From the NCBI GenBank assembly GCA_003024785.1, contig PUQB01000248.1, positions 235,610 through 299,609 on the forward strand: a stretch of DNA of 64,000 nucleotides, written 5' to 3'. The translations under genes and the position numbers were made by a program. The notes under the pieces were generated by a model. The model did no database searches. It saw nothing but the letters and a program-made list of their open reading frames with translations, and had not been told where the DNA came from. Positions 38,165 through 49,055 of this stretch are shown here, in pieces. The stretch's first letter is position 1, and every line of letters begins with the position of its first letter. Source of the DNA: Selaginella tamariscina (Eukaryota > Streptophyta > Lycopodiopsida > Selaginellales > Selaginellaceae).

Positions 38165-38669
38165 ATATGTGTATTATATTAAATTAGTATAAGTATGGCT
38201 CGTTCTTTAGACTCTTTGAAATATATAGTTATAGTTCCCTCTCTCTTTACAATATATAAAAGTATGACAAACTGAATTATCTACACACACATACACACAT
38301 ATATATGCATATAATAAGTAAACCTTATAATGGTATCATAATTATAGTAATATAGTTTAGATTTATTATAATTACTTAATAATTAATGTAAATTATAAAC
38401 AGGATGATGGAGAAGGTGTATAAGAAGGCAGCAGCCGGTATAAAGAAGCCCAAACGTGAGGTCGAAGTTGCAAAGAAGGGCGTGAGAGTGAAGAATGCTG
38501 GGAAAGGTAAAGTGCTTGTGGACCGTCGGATGAAGAAAGACGCTAAACCCGGTAAGGGTGGTAAAACTGGTGGTGAAACTTGGAAAGGGCAAGTAGCCGG
38601 GTAGTGGTAAACCCGGTAATCTTGGAAGGGTGGTAAACCTGGAAAGGGCAGGAAGCCGGGTAAGAACTG

Positions 38670-39013
38670 ATGGGTTTACGAATTATAATAACTAATTATA
38701 ATATATATTAGTTTCTTAGTTTATTTTATAATTAAATCAATAATGTATTCGTCGCTCCTGTGTACATGTATATATTCTTTATATAGGACTATTTACATAT
38801 GTTTTTAAAGTGTGGCTGTAAACCTGGCAGGATGGTTTTCCATATTATTATAATTATAAATTTATTTATATATACATAAGGTGTATACACATGACAACTA
38901 TATTTTTAATAAAGATACATTTTGTCTAAATTTTAATAAGATTTATAAAATATAAAAAACTATAATGAGTTAAGCAGAGTTACCTTTATTAAGATGGAAC
39001 GTAATATAACTCT

Positions 39014-39061
<48 letters not shown>

Positions 39062-40418
39062 TCTTCAAATTTTTCAAAATTATGAGAGCAATGTGTACCG
39101 GAGACTTATTACAAAAATTATTAAAATGAAACTAAATTATCTAGAGAACTTCATATAATATTTAAAAATGTTTAATATAATTTTAACTAAGAAATGAGTT
39201 AAAGGACAGTGTTTTAAAGTTAAATACTATGACTTCTGAATATGATATATAGATGTTAAATACTACAACTTCTGAATATGATATACAGATGTATATAAAT
39301 ATTGCCATATAGACTTTACTATTTAGGAATATTTTATAAAAGGATTTTTTAAAATATATTAAACTCAAACTGTAAAGTAGCATACTGTATATAATATAAT
39401 AACTTCATATAATATTTAAAAATTTTTAATATAAATTTTAATTAAGAAATACTTATTATTAATTAATTATTTTATTCATTTAAAGTAGAATAGAATGATA
39501 TTAATATATATATAGTCTATAGAATGAAACAAAATAAATCTAATTTATAAATAAAAAAATGTTAATAATTATTATATTCTTGTAAATAACTATAATATAC
39601 ATGTGTAAAGTACTACGACTTTTAAATATTATATTCTACGTGTGCCATTGTAAATACTGAACAAAAGGAAAGGTAAATTGAATTAGGATGAAATATGAGT
39701 TATTAAATATTTACATTAATAAAAAGGACTTGTATTTAACTTATAGAAAACCCTTTATTATTTATAAGTAGATTATGGTAGATTATTTATTATTTATAAG
39801 TAGATTATGATTTTAGTACATACTTTAGAATATACTATAAAATGTCAAAATTTACAATTTACATGTATTTAATGTTCTAAGACTTTTCTATGTGATTTTT
39901 AAATAAATTCAAAAGGAAATAACTAAGACCCTCCATTAAAAAGCCACCACACATTGAATGTGCTAAAAACATCCTGCATCACAAAGTTGTGATATATATA
40001 TATTGTGGCCTTGATAAATCATGTTATTTACTTGTTCAATTTATTTAAAATTCATTTAAATTTTTATTATATTCTCATTAACAAATTAAATATAAAGGGA
40101 ATTATTAAGTTAAACCCTTATTCTGATTATACTTAATTCATAACGTGTAATAAAAATGTTAAAAAGCTTCACAATTCCTTTTCAAACTTATGAGGTGGGA
40201 TGTATCATTTTTCCAGAATTATGATATTCTATTTTAAAATACTTTTTCATACAAATGTTGAATAAAAACATTATTATTATTAACTAATAAATACTTATTG
40301 GGAGTGAACATTAAATAAAACATTATTATTAATATTATTATTAACTAATGAATATTCGTCCATTTTGACTTCTTTTATTCTTTCTTTCTTCCTTATCGAA
40401 CCTCTAGAACATGTTCAA
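38670..40418. other. AT-rich spacer between SPB1 and ROCO, unit 3
   Basis: No gene. Contains a TA tract followed by a TATG tract near 39013-39062 and a tandem duplication of about 41 bp near 39217-39290 (ACTTCTGAATATGATATA twice). The last 400 bp resemble the region upstream of R1. Confidence 0.75.
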
Positions 40419-43400
40419 ATGGTGCCATTGTCCGACCAGGAGCTCTACGATCTGTCACGAGGAAACACTTTTAATCATATCTTTTGGAGAAGCAACAGGA
40501 AAGTGAATTCCACTGAGAATGTCGAGGATGCACTGTCCAAGCACGAAACAGTAAGGGTCACGTTTGAAGAAAAGCCCAATCTCACGGATCTCGACAGCAC
40601 TCCCCTCATAGTCAAGCACCTTGCCTTATACTACTCACTTGACGAGCACAACTGGTATGTTGCTGATTTTATGTATGCATATGCACATAGGATGAAACAT
40701 CTCGAGACACTCTGCATTGGGTTTGGATATGTCCAGGATTTCAATTGGCTCCATGAGCTAGACAAGCTCAGATGTCTACGCATCAGGGTAAATGAAGACG
40801 CTGCTCAGGCTTTTATCATTGCGCTAAGGGATTCAAAGTGTGTTATTGAGGAGCTTGAAGTGTGGTCGGATAATGACGAGGTCCTTGGTGCAATTGTGTC
40901 CATGACTTCTCTAAGGAGGCTCTCTATAAGAGGGATATGGGACAGGAAAGAGGTTTTCTTTAACCATCTCACCTCTCCAGAGTGTAACATATACGACCTC
41001 GAAATTCAATGGGTGGCGAACAGTTACCTTGATCTGGCAAATGTTCTCAGGCATCCTGACTGTACATTGCGAAGCTTAAGGTTTCGGCACGGGGGCAAGG
41101 AAACTGAAGGGTACAGGCAGTTTGTAGACGCCCTGAAATTTAGCAAACTGCAACATTTATTTTTACCCATTGCCGATGATGATTTTGTTAAAGGGTTGGA
41201 GACAACATTACACGAGGATGATCTAAAGCTCACATCACTCTCCTTGCGTACCTCTCATCGTCTCGATATGGAGTCGTTGCTCAGTTCCAAGTTGACGCAT
41301 CTCAGATTGCACATCCAGTCCGACCAGTCCTTGTTCGAGAGCTTGCAACGTTTTGAGCGAGCTATGTTACTATCATAGGAACACATTTGGTGCCGCTTGG
41401 AGAACAACGGAAGCTTGTGGATTTCTTGAACAAGAATATTGATTGTCCATTGGTGACATTGGACCTTGATAAGTGGGAGTCTGAAGTGTTACACCAAAGC
41501 TGTTTGCAAATCTTGAAGCAGAACAAACTCTATCGAGAAGGAGGTCTTTTGGAAGGAGGTGTAACCGCACCTTCAAATGCTAAGCTTTTCATATGTGGAG
41601 ACACTGGAGTGGGGAAGACAACCATTCGGAAGAACCTTGCCAGAAGGGTTGGGATCCCCTGCATTTTTCAGTCATCAAAGTCGACTTATGGAATAAAGCT
41701 TCAAGCTTTATGCTTTACAGATACAAAATTGATCGTGTGTGACTTAGCTGGCCAATCTGAGTACCATGCATTTCATCACTACTTTGTAAGAGGCAGTGAT
41801 AAAGATTTGTTTCTCCTCGTTTGTAAGGCTCCCACAGCTGCAGACGATCCAGCAGAGCTAGAAAAAACAACTCAAATACTGGCTGAGATTCATTGTTGCA
41901 CATCGTTCCTTGTCCGACCAGAGGCCAAGAGTATTGATACTTCTCAATTACTTTCCCGCTAGCCAGAGACCCAAAAGTACAACGATGCAAGAGCTCGCAT
42001 TGATCCGATGTAGAGCTGTAATCCAAGAGTACTCGCAGTGCATTGACTTTGGGGTACAGAAAGCATTAGTGTATATGGAATTGTGGCTAGAAGTGTCAAC
42101 CAAGTCAAACAACTCAAAGGAGCATTGGAAAGAGCCTTGGGAGGAGTGTTGGAGAAGAGACCAAAAGTTCCATCAGTTTTGCAATCACATCATGAATCAG
42201 TTGAATGCTATACAGCAACCCAAGGTTGTGTCACTTGAGAAGTTCAGGTACACGCACAACATGAGAAACTTGAAGGAAATCCGGTTTAAGGCATGTCTCA
42301 TGCATCTTCACGATAGTGGAGAACTGGTCTACTTTGAAGATGACACACCAGACGAGACACAACAGTTTGTTATCCTGGATGTTCAGTGGTTTTGCGAGAT
42401 GTTATTGGTGTTTTTCTGCCTCGATTAGGAAGGAACTCGAATGACGCACGACCTCCGGCAGTGCAGCCCATCACGAGTGTTCTTGCACAACTCGCAACCA
42501 GGTGTGAAGCAGCAGCTCACATTCCTTACATACTGTCTTCACTTCAGAAGCTAGGTGTGGTGCTACCAAACCAGGAGAAAAGTCATGTTACGATCTTGCC
42601 TTTGTTGGAAGAAACTCTCCAGCAATGGAAGCAAGAATGTGGGAGGCCCGAGGTCAGCAGTTACTGTTTCTGGGGAAGGAGATTCGATTGCAAACACTCT
42701 GAGACAACAATTCTGCCATCTGGGATCTTCAACATGCTTCAAGTGACACTTGCAGGTATGTTTTCTCAACATAGGGTTGGACAAGGCTGGCTGTACCTGG
42801 TGGAGAACGGAATTCATGTGATTGTCAAGATTGGAGGCAGCAGAGGAGAATGGTATGATATGCATTGGGTGGATGTACTTGTTCGAATACCATTCGACTG
42901 TGAGACGTACCTACTGGAGCAAGCCGAGAACCTTTTCCAGCGTGTGAACCTGTGCATTGCTGAAGTTTGTGGAGCTCCGAACTGGGGATGTCCTGCACTG
43001 GAACTCGAAGAGAAAGTCATCAGGCCGCAACAAATAGAGAGCAACTTAAGTTCAAGCTTTGAGGATGTGTGGCCCACTAGCCTCACTTGTTGAAGAGCTC
43101 AACATGGATGGTCGTACTTTGCTGTATAAACATAGTTGGCCAAGTTTGCAGAGTAATCCAATCTATGAGCTCTTGTTGCCGAGTGAACGGGATAAATACT
43201 TTGCAGCACAGCAGAGTAACCTGACTGTCATCGGGTCCGAGGTACAAGAGTGTTTAGATGCAACAACTATTGACAGTGAGCATAGTACCACGGATGGTAG
43301 CAGTGAGTTAACCATTGGTGTACTCAAGCGGATGGAGTCCAACATAGTGAGGGAGATAAGAATTTCAGAAGCCAGGATAACAAGCGAGATTCACAGACTG

Positions 43401-44018
43401 GAGTTGGTTGTCAAGAAACAAATGGATGCTGTACACATGCAAGGAGGTGAGATTCTATCTAAGCTCATGCTCCATATGGACTTTGAGGCACCCAAGTACC
43501 CATACATAACAGACGAGAACAACTTCCTCCAGAAGCTGTCTCAATCTGCATTCGGCTCGACTCTGAGGCTTCATTTCTTATGTGAAAGCCACCGGCGTTG
43601 TCATCCAGTGGAGAACCAACGAGGTATTGAAATCACTGTAAGTCCGGAGTGGTTCAAGAAAGCAGCTCCAGTGTTAGTTCCAGCACTCAGAATTATGTTC
43701 TTTGCACTCAAGGTGGTGGCTATTGCGGGTTTTGGTGTTGTCATTCCATCTCCGGCATCTGCATTTCCCAAGGGTCCCCAGGATGGAGCAATTCAAGCAG
43801 TAATGGAGGCAGTGTTTGGCAACGTTGATAAACACCTCAAGTCTGGATTTCCCACGAGAGACGAGCTGAAAGAGTTTTATGAATCTCTTGATATGTTTTT
43901 GAAGGGAAGGGATCTGGAGCATGACTTGGGGTTACGTAGGAGAATACAGAATGGGCGACATGTTTGGCTGTGCCAACAAACATCAGTGACTGTTACGTAT
44001 ATTTCTGCCTTTCAATAA
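40419..44018 (+). pseudogene. ROCO-family LRR-Roc-COR gene R3 (TORNADO1-like), least damaged copy
   Basis: Starts MVPLSDQELYDL at 40419. The first frame runs to a stop at 41376 through LRR-type repeats (LRCLRIRVNEDAAQAF, LRHPDCTLRSLRFRH). A deletion of about 23 bp near 41364 removes the STSRLRHLTV segment and creates that stop. Then the Roc domain: P-loop GDTGVGKTT at 41597-41623 and DLAGQSE at 41741-41761. Further shifts: an extra A near 41865, and others near 41960, 42050, 42177 and 42391 (CT lost), and at 43072-43080. The last frame, 43059-44018, encodes the C-terminal part with a hydrophobic stretch. An insertion near the end replaces the HQ-stop of R1 by a longer tail. About 1200 codons if restored. 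Neither a G4 (NKxD-like) motif nor a kinase domain is evident. Confidence 0.86.
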
Positions 44019-44571
44019 CAAGCTTCTATATTAATATGTATTGATACTTGAAATCCAGTGTATGTTTGTATGTATATACATATAGATGTGTGTGTGTGTG
44101 CGTACAAATAAATACACCCGCTCATCAGACACTTGCAACATACGTAGCAGCTGAAGCTTCCCGCACGTCAGTCATTCATATGAAATGCTGCAACCCATAG
44201 ATACAAACTGGCTCCACGAAGCTTCTTTTCTCCGCGTGCTTGGTGTTTTTTGTTGAGACTGTTGAGTTCTGGAGATTTCATCTTGAGTTCAGTAAGGCAG
44301 ATGTAATAAGATGTATAATATTATAATATTATAATATATTATACATATATACATTATAAAGCAGATGTGATATGCATATACATATTTGGAATCGGGTTAC
44401 ATGTATCTGTACGTATGTACACTTTCACTGAACTCGAGATTTACACTTTGTGATTACTTTACACGCAACCACACATACATACACATACATACTTATACGG
44501 GATCGAGTTGCGTGTGTGTACAGACACATGCTGTATATGAAATGATATTTTAATAATGAGCATATAACCAT
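44019..44571. other. 3' flank of ROCO R3
   Basis: Collinear with the flanks of R1 and R2, with AAATAAATACACCCGC as a candidate polyadenylation signal. No gene. Confidence 0.55.
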
Positions 44572-44672
44572 ATCAGTCTTGGTTCTCAACGTTTGATCTC
44601 CGTAGTGAAGGATGACGTATGGATCCTGTTTCGACATCCATTCTGTGTCCTTCAGATTCTTCCCACCAACAA
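44572..44672 (-). pseudogene. C2-domain exon, unit 3 copy, open
   Basis: After the acceptor TCTAG, the minus strand encodes GGKNLKDTEWMSKQDPYVIL and continues HYGDQTLRTKTD, a typical C2 core with the DPYV calcium-loop motif. It is open throughout, but no neighbouring exon of the gene is visible, so it is an orphan exon or the only clear part of a small C2 gene. Confidence 0.6.
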
Positions 44673-45695
44673 CTAGACAAAGACAAGGGAAAATTAATTA
44701 ACGGATTAATTAAACAATACTGCATGTTTGCTACTTTAACATGTGTATATAATAATGTGTGTCAAAAGGTATATAGATATAATATACCACCAACCAATCA
44801 AATGCAGAGAAGACAAATTCAATGTGCTTGAATAGAATGAGTTTTAATTAATGTTGACTTGACTTGTTGTCAAGAATTAGGTATTAGAAAGCATATTTAT
44901 TATATATTTGTTTGTAATGGTGTAATTTTTTTTATAAAGTTTGACACCCATGTGTTGCATTTTTCTAGTTGCGTGTGTAGAACCACTTCGTTTCCCCGTC
45001 TTTCTCTCCTGAATCCCCGTCTTCTTTCAAATATATATAATAATTATATATATCAAATCATGTATACAAATGAAACGCATTAACCCCAAAGGTCCTATTA
45101 ATTTTTATTCTCTAAATGCATATAAAATTATTTAGATAATTAAGTTAATTAATTATCATTAAGGAAGAGAGGTTAGATTGTGTCCTTTTTCTTACTGCCT
45201 TCAGTCCTGTGTTGCACACTAACACTATATACTAATTTAAAATCTTCTTAAGTACTTTCATAAACTAATGTACATGCTAATAATTCTGCAATCACATTGA
45301 AAAAAATATATAATATATTGTTACAAAAATTCCTCCGTTTTTTTAAAACTAACAACGACAATATAAAACAAAGACAATAAGTTAAGGTTTAATACACATT
45401 ATTAAAACTTTTTAATATCATTGTTTAGTGAGGTGTCACAACGAGAATATTCTCAAGGAATTCTTTTCATGAATTCCATATATTATGTTCATTTGTATGT
45501 ATGTATGTGTTCGTTTCTCATTTATGCCATTTTAAATCTTCATGTTATTCTTTTCTTTATCAAGTTCAAATAGAAATAATGATGATGATGATGTATACTT
45601 ACCGGAAACAATAAAAATCAATAAAAATAATAAAACTGTAATATATAAAACTAGTAAAATGACATTCTTAAGTTAATATAGCTTTTAAATATATA
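44673..45695. other. AT-rich stretch between C2 exon and A3
   Basis: No exon recognised. The stretch near 45595-45615 shows the junction where the EQLKNDKK exon of A1 is absent (CTTACCGGAAAC then AATAAAAATC). Confidence 0.6.
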
Positions 45696-46450
45696 AAGCG
45701 TACCTCAGGTGGAATAATATTGATTGTGTTGCCAAATCACTGATATATGTCAGTTACTCTGATCATAGTCTCTGTTCCTCCCAGGATACTGAAATAATAC
45801 AGTTAAATATAAAATAACCTCGTCAATTTTATATATGCTTATCAAAGTCATGTAATTAATTATAATAATTAATTATACTTAGCTATATTACATATGTACA
45901 CACGTAGACAGGCGCACACACATAAAGACGCCTATCGTTCTCCTAAAGGCGTAGTAACACTATATCAATGTGTCTGTACTATGTGTGTATACACATTAGG
46001 CATGCGCATACACACACACAGAGAGTCACGCACACGTACCGCTCTCCCAAAGGGGTAATCCAGATCCACGTCAATCGCAGACTTCGAAGTAGATGAAAAG
46101 AGTGTGCGGGAAACTTACGTAGCTGCTCTTCAACTTGTTCAAAGAATTCACGTCTTTTAGACGATGGTAAACCTCAATCCTCCACTTCAATAATATACAC
46201 TATCAAAGGCTTATGCTTCTCTGCAATCTACATTGCACTAAAAGCATTAAACATACTCTAAGAATTGATAGGATATAACATATAAATATTATAATTATAT
46301 AAAAGTATCATAATTATTAAATACTGTTCTTATGTACTCCTTTTTACAGATTCCATGGAATACAAAAACGAAAATAGTGGTTGTTTTATGCTGCTTCGAA
46401 AGTTCATGTGTGTGCGTGCGTGTGTGGGTGGAAGGAGCTGCAGCGAGATG

Positions 46451-46482
<32 letters not shown>

Positions 46483-46695
46483 GAGTGAGTATTCAAACTG
46501 TAAAGTACATATGAATTAAAAACCATAGTCATATGCCTATTTAAGTGTTATATATTATAACTATAAATTTTTTATGTATAACATTCTTATGTCATTTTAC
46601 ATTTACCTTCCGTAATGGTTCAACAACAGCTGTGGATTCGATAGTTGCTGGATCATCTTCCAATTCTAACTCAGTACCTGAAAATGTATAATATG

Positions 46696-46737
<42 letters not shown>

Positions 46738-47964
46738 ACTGTTTAAATTGGAAGTTACTCACGAGGACAGAAGCATTCTTCAGAGGTAGTAAACTTAACA
46801 GCAACATCCTTTGAAAACCCTTTTGTCGGAGAAAGTATTATGCCTCTGTGGCTCTTGGTCAAGTTGTGTCTGATATGTAAACGTCTATAAACATACTGCT
46901 TATATCACATATGTGCGTGTGTGTGTGTGTGTTACTATGTGTATATAATAATGTGTACATATATGAAAGGAGCTCACCTAGTTTTGCTATCTCCTATGAA
47001 CTTCACCCAATCCCCTGAGACGAAAGTACTAATAAAGTTGTGCTTTGTGTGTGTGTGTAAATGTGTATTAGTAGTATGCCTCTGTTACACGCGTGTGCGT
47101 GTGTCATTTAATTATACATGTTGCAATAAGATTGCTGTCTTAGAGTTATATGCTTACTGTATACTCCTAAACGTGCAAAAGATGAAGTTACGTTCTTTTC
47201 TAAGCATACAAAAGATGAAGTTGCACGTACCTCTGTGTGTGTGTGTGTCCGAGGTTGTATATATGATGTGAAATGGCATAAACCACGTTGACACGAGTAC
47301 ACGCATGCACAAATGTATATAAATACGACTAAACATGGGTATATACACCCCTGACATACAATGAAAAAACCTTTCCCAAGTTTTCTTGGTCATTTCCATC
47401 CACTTTCTAATTTAAAATAAACAAATAAACAAATAAATAAAGTACTAACAATACCTTCAACTTCTCCGGTTTCGGTTCTTTAAATCTATGGCTTGATACT
47501 TCGTTATCATAGTTTCCTTCCTTGCTAAAATCCTGATAGGAAGACATGTACATTATATCACACACACACACACCAGAGGAGAAAGAACATTGGTGTTCAG
47601 AAGAAGAAATGAAGCACCAAGATGATTTGCAAGTGAGATTCTCCTGGTATATCTGAGAATCTAAATAAAACAAGAAATATAATAAAAATAAATAAATATT
47701 TACCTGCTTGACCGTGTATGAGAATCCATGAAGGTAAACTTTTGGTAAACTCGGGATTGAGTAATTGAAACTTATCAAGAGGTTCTGTGTGTGAGAGATG
47801 CAAAACATACAAAATACATAAGCATATGTATATACATATATAAAGAAACACTTACTCAATGTAATAAGGAAATGCATCGAAGGAGACATCACTATTCTTC
47901 AGTAACCTGCTCTCGAACTCACTCTGAAACATTCTAAAGAAGCAGATCAATTTAGATACAACCT
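45696..47964 (-). pseudogene. AAA-ATPase-like gene fragment A3 (no ATPase core)
   Basis: Longest copy. Exons on the minus strand: 47964-47856 (EVVSKLICFFRMFQSEFESR then SFDAFPYYIE), about 47780-47705 (PEFTKSLP region), about 47655-47575 (IYQE, then a frame change, then SLANHLGASFLLLNTN), about 47510-47430 (SHRFKEPKPEKLK), about 47030-46975 (STFVSGDWVKFIG), about 46865-46763 (GFSKDVAVKFTTSEECFC), about 46680-46605, about 46165-46040 (SSKRREFFEQVEEQLRKF and DLDYPFGRA) and about 45790-45699 (DIYQ-stop-FGNTINIIPPE). It has a frameshift and a nonsense codon. FPYYI, IYQE and the KRREFF segment support a plant AAA family member. The P-loop domain is not in the window. Confidence 0.62.
46695..46738. 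repeat. (CT)n(CA)n microsatellite in A3
   Basis: Counterpart of 22013-22059. Confidence 0.9.
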
Positions 47965-48877
47965 CTGTATATGCAAAAATAAAATACTTATTATTATATC
48001 TTCATAACCTTTTAATTAATGAATTAAATTATTTGTTTTAACATTAATAGAAGGAAACTGTACCCTTGTAAAAACATTGAACGTGGAGAATTATATTTCT
48101 TTAGTTATTATAATATTAGTACTATGTACATTATTAAAGACATTATAGGCCAGGACATATGCAACTTCCACGAATAATGTCCAATATATGTCCATTGTAT
48201 ATACGCACACAACACACACACGCAGACGGACACAGAGTTGTTACTTTCAAGAAGTGCAAGTCTACAATATTAACTAAATGAATAAATAATTCTGCTTGTG
48301 TTGGACTATATATAAGACTTTCTAGGCCAGGACGTTCATTTATAGATAAAGATATATACATACACATATACGTATTTGGAGAGAGAGAGAGATCAGCAAT
48401 AAAGCTAAATAGTCAATTATATTTGTAAGTAAACTACTCAAAATAACAAGTATCTCCCATCAATGGAGTATGACGTGTACAGTTGATACGCACGTGCGTT
48501 GTGAGTTTGCAGACGTATATACATATAGGTGCGTGTACTCCCTAGAAGATGTGGTGGTTACCAATATCAATCGTACTGGCCCATTAAAAATGGTCTATTA
48601 ATAAGGATACTATTTATCAAATTGATAATAGCAGTACTAATACAGTGCAATCATAGCTTAGAAAAAAATAGTGAATTAAGTAAGAAAACAAATTAAATGA
48701 TAACCCAGAAGAAAACATATTGAATGATAACCCAGAAGAAAACATATATAAGTATCAATTATATCTACAGAACGCATATATTATCTATATGTATATAGAC
48801 ACATATCTACTCGTCGACGTATAAACTTAATCGACGTTACCTGATATCAGTTTCCCGCTTGAGGTCGCATTAAGAAT
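47965..48877. other. AT-rich region between A3 and PLAT gene
   Basis: No gene recognised. Contains GGCCAGGAC twice (48149 and 48328) and a tandem duplication of about 27 bp at about 48694-48748 (AATGATAACCCAGAAGAAAA twice). An open minus-strand stretch near 48143-48367 resembles nothing that I know. Confidence 0.6.
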
Positions 48878-49022
48878 TTAATCTTGATTATCAGATGGAT
48901 TAATAGAAGATAATAATATAGCAACCTTGAACACCATGAATCCAACCGCTCCACCTAATAGCTCTTCCCCACCAAGTTGCTGCATCTGTAAAAACGTTTA
49001 TGATCACAAATATCAACACAGA

Positions 49023-49055
<33 letters not shown>

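Larger units (their letters stand above)
29696..38669 (+). pseudogene. SPB1: SPB1-like copy S3, 5'-truncated and split by gypsy 2
   Basis: Exons: 29774-29930, 30015-30076, 30264 to about 30441, 30580-30669, 30935-31083, 31380-31447 (5' part lost), 31542-31743, 31886 to about 31946, 32246-32557, 32979-33148 and, beyond gypsy 2, 38403-38669. Clear Spb1 middle and C-terminal regions: [43 protein letters not shown] and [20 protein letters not shown]. Lesions: ATA TAA at 30015-30020, an extra base near 30273 giving a stop, loss of the start of exon 31380, an insertion near 31895, a shift near 32375 and a TAG at 38602. It begins inside an intron, so no methyltransferase domain is present. Confidence 0.88.

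Noticed and set aside
40365..40418. Upstream in-frame ATG for ROCO copy R3
   Set aside because: R1 and R2 have a stop (ATGTTCTAA) just before the shared start, and the extra residues are not conserved.
47407..47892. 161-codon minus-strand open frame as a separate gene
   Set aside because: It runs through exon fragments and introns of the AAA-like copy A3, whose exon motifs lie in different frames. It has no independent support.
49019..49052. CA/GT and other short tandem arrays as CRISPR-like repeats
   Set aside because: They are plain dinucleotide microsatellites without spacers, in a eukaryotic genome.
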